Shown: positions 12,808 through 13,374 of the stretch, piece after piece | How positions within the stretch are numbered: the stretch's first letter is position 1 | How the letters are laid out: every line of letters begins with the position of its first letter | Assembly (NCBI GenBank): GCA_910584985.1 | Contig: CAJUDJ010000036.1 | Span: 1 to 13,374 of the forward strand | Direction: 5' to 3' | Length of the DNA stretch: 13,374 nucleotides | DNA from: an uncultured Eubacterium sp. | GTDB taxonomy: Bacteria > Bacillota > Clostridia > Oscillospirales > Acutalibacteraceae | Notes under the pieces: generated by a model | Told to the model about the DNA's origin: nothing | Seen by the model: only the letters and a program-made list of their open reading frames with translations | The model's database searches: none | Position numbers and translations under genes: made by a program

Positions 12808-13374
12808 TTATTTATCCTCATTCTCATCATATTCGTCTTCATCCGTTTCATCAAAAAGAATTTCTGTTTCCTGTGCTATATCCTGAATACAGGTGTATTT
12901 CCCCGTTATCGTACAGCCGTTTTCATTTACAGAAACATCCACCTCTTCGGAAAGGATTTCACATGCTGCAAGGTCCTGATTTTTCTTTTTTTCAAGTTCA
13001 GCCCTTGCAAGCGCTTCCAGCGCGTCATCGCTTAAAGGGTTTGTTTTTATTTCAAAATAATCATCCTTTTCCGTTATGATGCCCAGCGGCAGGCGGTAAT
13101 CATTGATTACAAGATATTTTTTCTGTGTTTCTTCAACAGCATTTCCGCTTTCTTTTTTCAGAAAAAGCGGTATTTCCATTCCGAAAATCGAAAGATATTT
13201 ATATTCCCTGCTGTAAGCTGTTACCCTCTCATCCTGATTTCTGTTTATATTTATAGCTATTTCCCTGTTTATCCTTGCATATACACTGCCATAAGCATGT
13301 GCATAATGATTTTCCTCGTCAACCTCACTTTCACGTATTCCCGAAATAAGCAGATCCCCCGCGGCAACAGCATC
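12808..13374 (-). CDS. yqfD: Sporulation protein YqfD (C-terminal part)
   Basis: The frame is open from the window edge to the TAA at 12808-12810, giving 188 residues of a protein whose N-terminus lies beyond 13374. It begins DAVAAGDLLISGIRESE and continues with HAYGSVYARINREIAINI, the pattern of the extracytoplasmic domain of the YqfD family (stage IV sporulation-type membrane proteins made in the mother cell or forespore of endospore formers). The rest (KKYLVINDYRLPLGIITEK, ALEALARAELEKKK) fits the family C-terminus. It ends in a strongly acidic tail (FDETDEDEYDENEDK). The internal ATG at 13179 is not the start. It is the best indicator that the organism belongs to a sporulating lineage. 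No terminator is visible before the uxuA promoter. Confidence 0.85.
   Translation of the reverse strand, partial: DAVAAGDLLISGIRESEVDEENHYAHAYGSVYARINREIAININRNQDERVTAYSREYKYLSIFGMEIPLFLKKESGNAVEETQKKYLVINDYRLPLGIITEKDDYFEIKTNPLSDDALEALARAELEKKKNQDLAACEILSEEVDVSVNENGCTITGKYTCIQDIAQETEILFDETDEDEYDENEDK

Overview
The window looks like a chromosome segment of a low-GC, spore-forming Firmicute, most likely a Clostridia of the Oscillospiraceae/Ruminococcaceae type. The reasons are a sporulation protein YqfD at the right edge, a BclA-like collagen-repeat surface protein at the left edge, the Firmicute order SRP RNA-dnaX-yaaK(ybaB)-recR, TTG and GTG starts, strong AGGAG ribosome-binding sites, and AT-rich intergenic DNA with clear sigma-A promoters. 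Species cannot be fixed from the sequence alone.

Layout. 1-587 (+): C-terminal part of a collagen-like protein, ending at a bidirectional terminator. Nearly everything else is on the minus strand. 664-3075: a small accessory block, read right to left, of an unrecognised helical protein, a GNAT acetyltransferase, a nucleotidyltransferase-fold protein and an M24 metallopeptidase; the last three are translationally coupled. Between the first two lies a plus-strand promoter, ribosome-binding site and first codons of a lost EamA-type transporter gene. 3187-4316: an RNA-rich stretch with tRNA-Ala(GGC) and tmRNA (ssrA). Each is followed by its terminator and then by a ~110-nt palindromic element carrying a copy of that particular RNA's own 3' end. 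4327-7723: smpB, recR, ybaB, dnaX and the SRP RNA, i.e. trans-translation, recombination repair, replication and protein targeting in one minus-strand housekeeping run. 7709-8257: a flavin-reductase-like protein with its own promoter. 8299-10586: lemA plus a DUF2207 membrane protein with a Gly-rich tail. 10782-12802: uxuB and uxuA, the mannonate steps of hexuronate (pectin sugar) breakdown, with a strong promoter and a terminator. 12808-13374: the 3' part of yqfD.

Most unusual feature: the paired elements downstream of tRNA-Ala and tmRNA (3287-3397 and 3814-3917). Both share the core palindrome GTCCGCCGGAC. Both begin (plus strand) with a direct copy of the host RNA's 3' end from CCA into the T-loop, and both end with an inverted copy of that same RNA's T-loop. 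The ends therefore match the neighbouring RNA gene while the core is shared. This pattern is not explained by ordinary integrase att duplication alone and is the best candidate here for something undescribed. Other points of interest are the EamA remnant with an intact promoter, a candidate small RNA between tRNA-Ala and tmRNA, and an SRP RNA terminator that abuts the dnaX ribosome-binding site.
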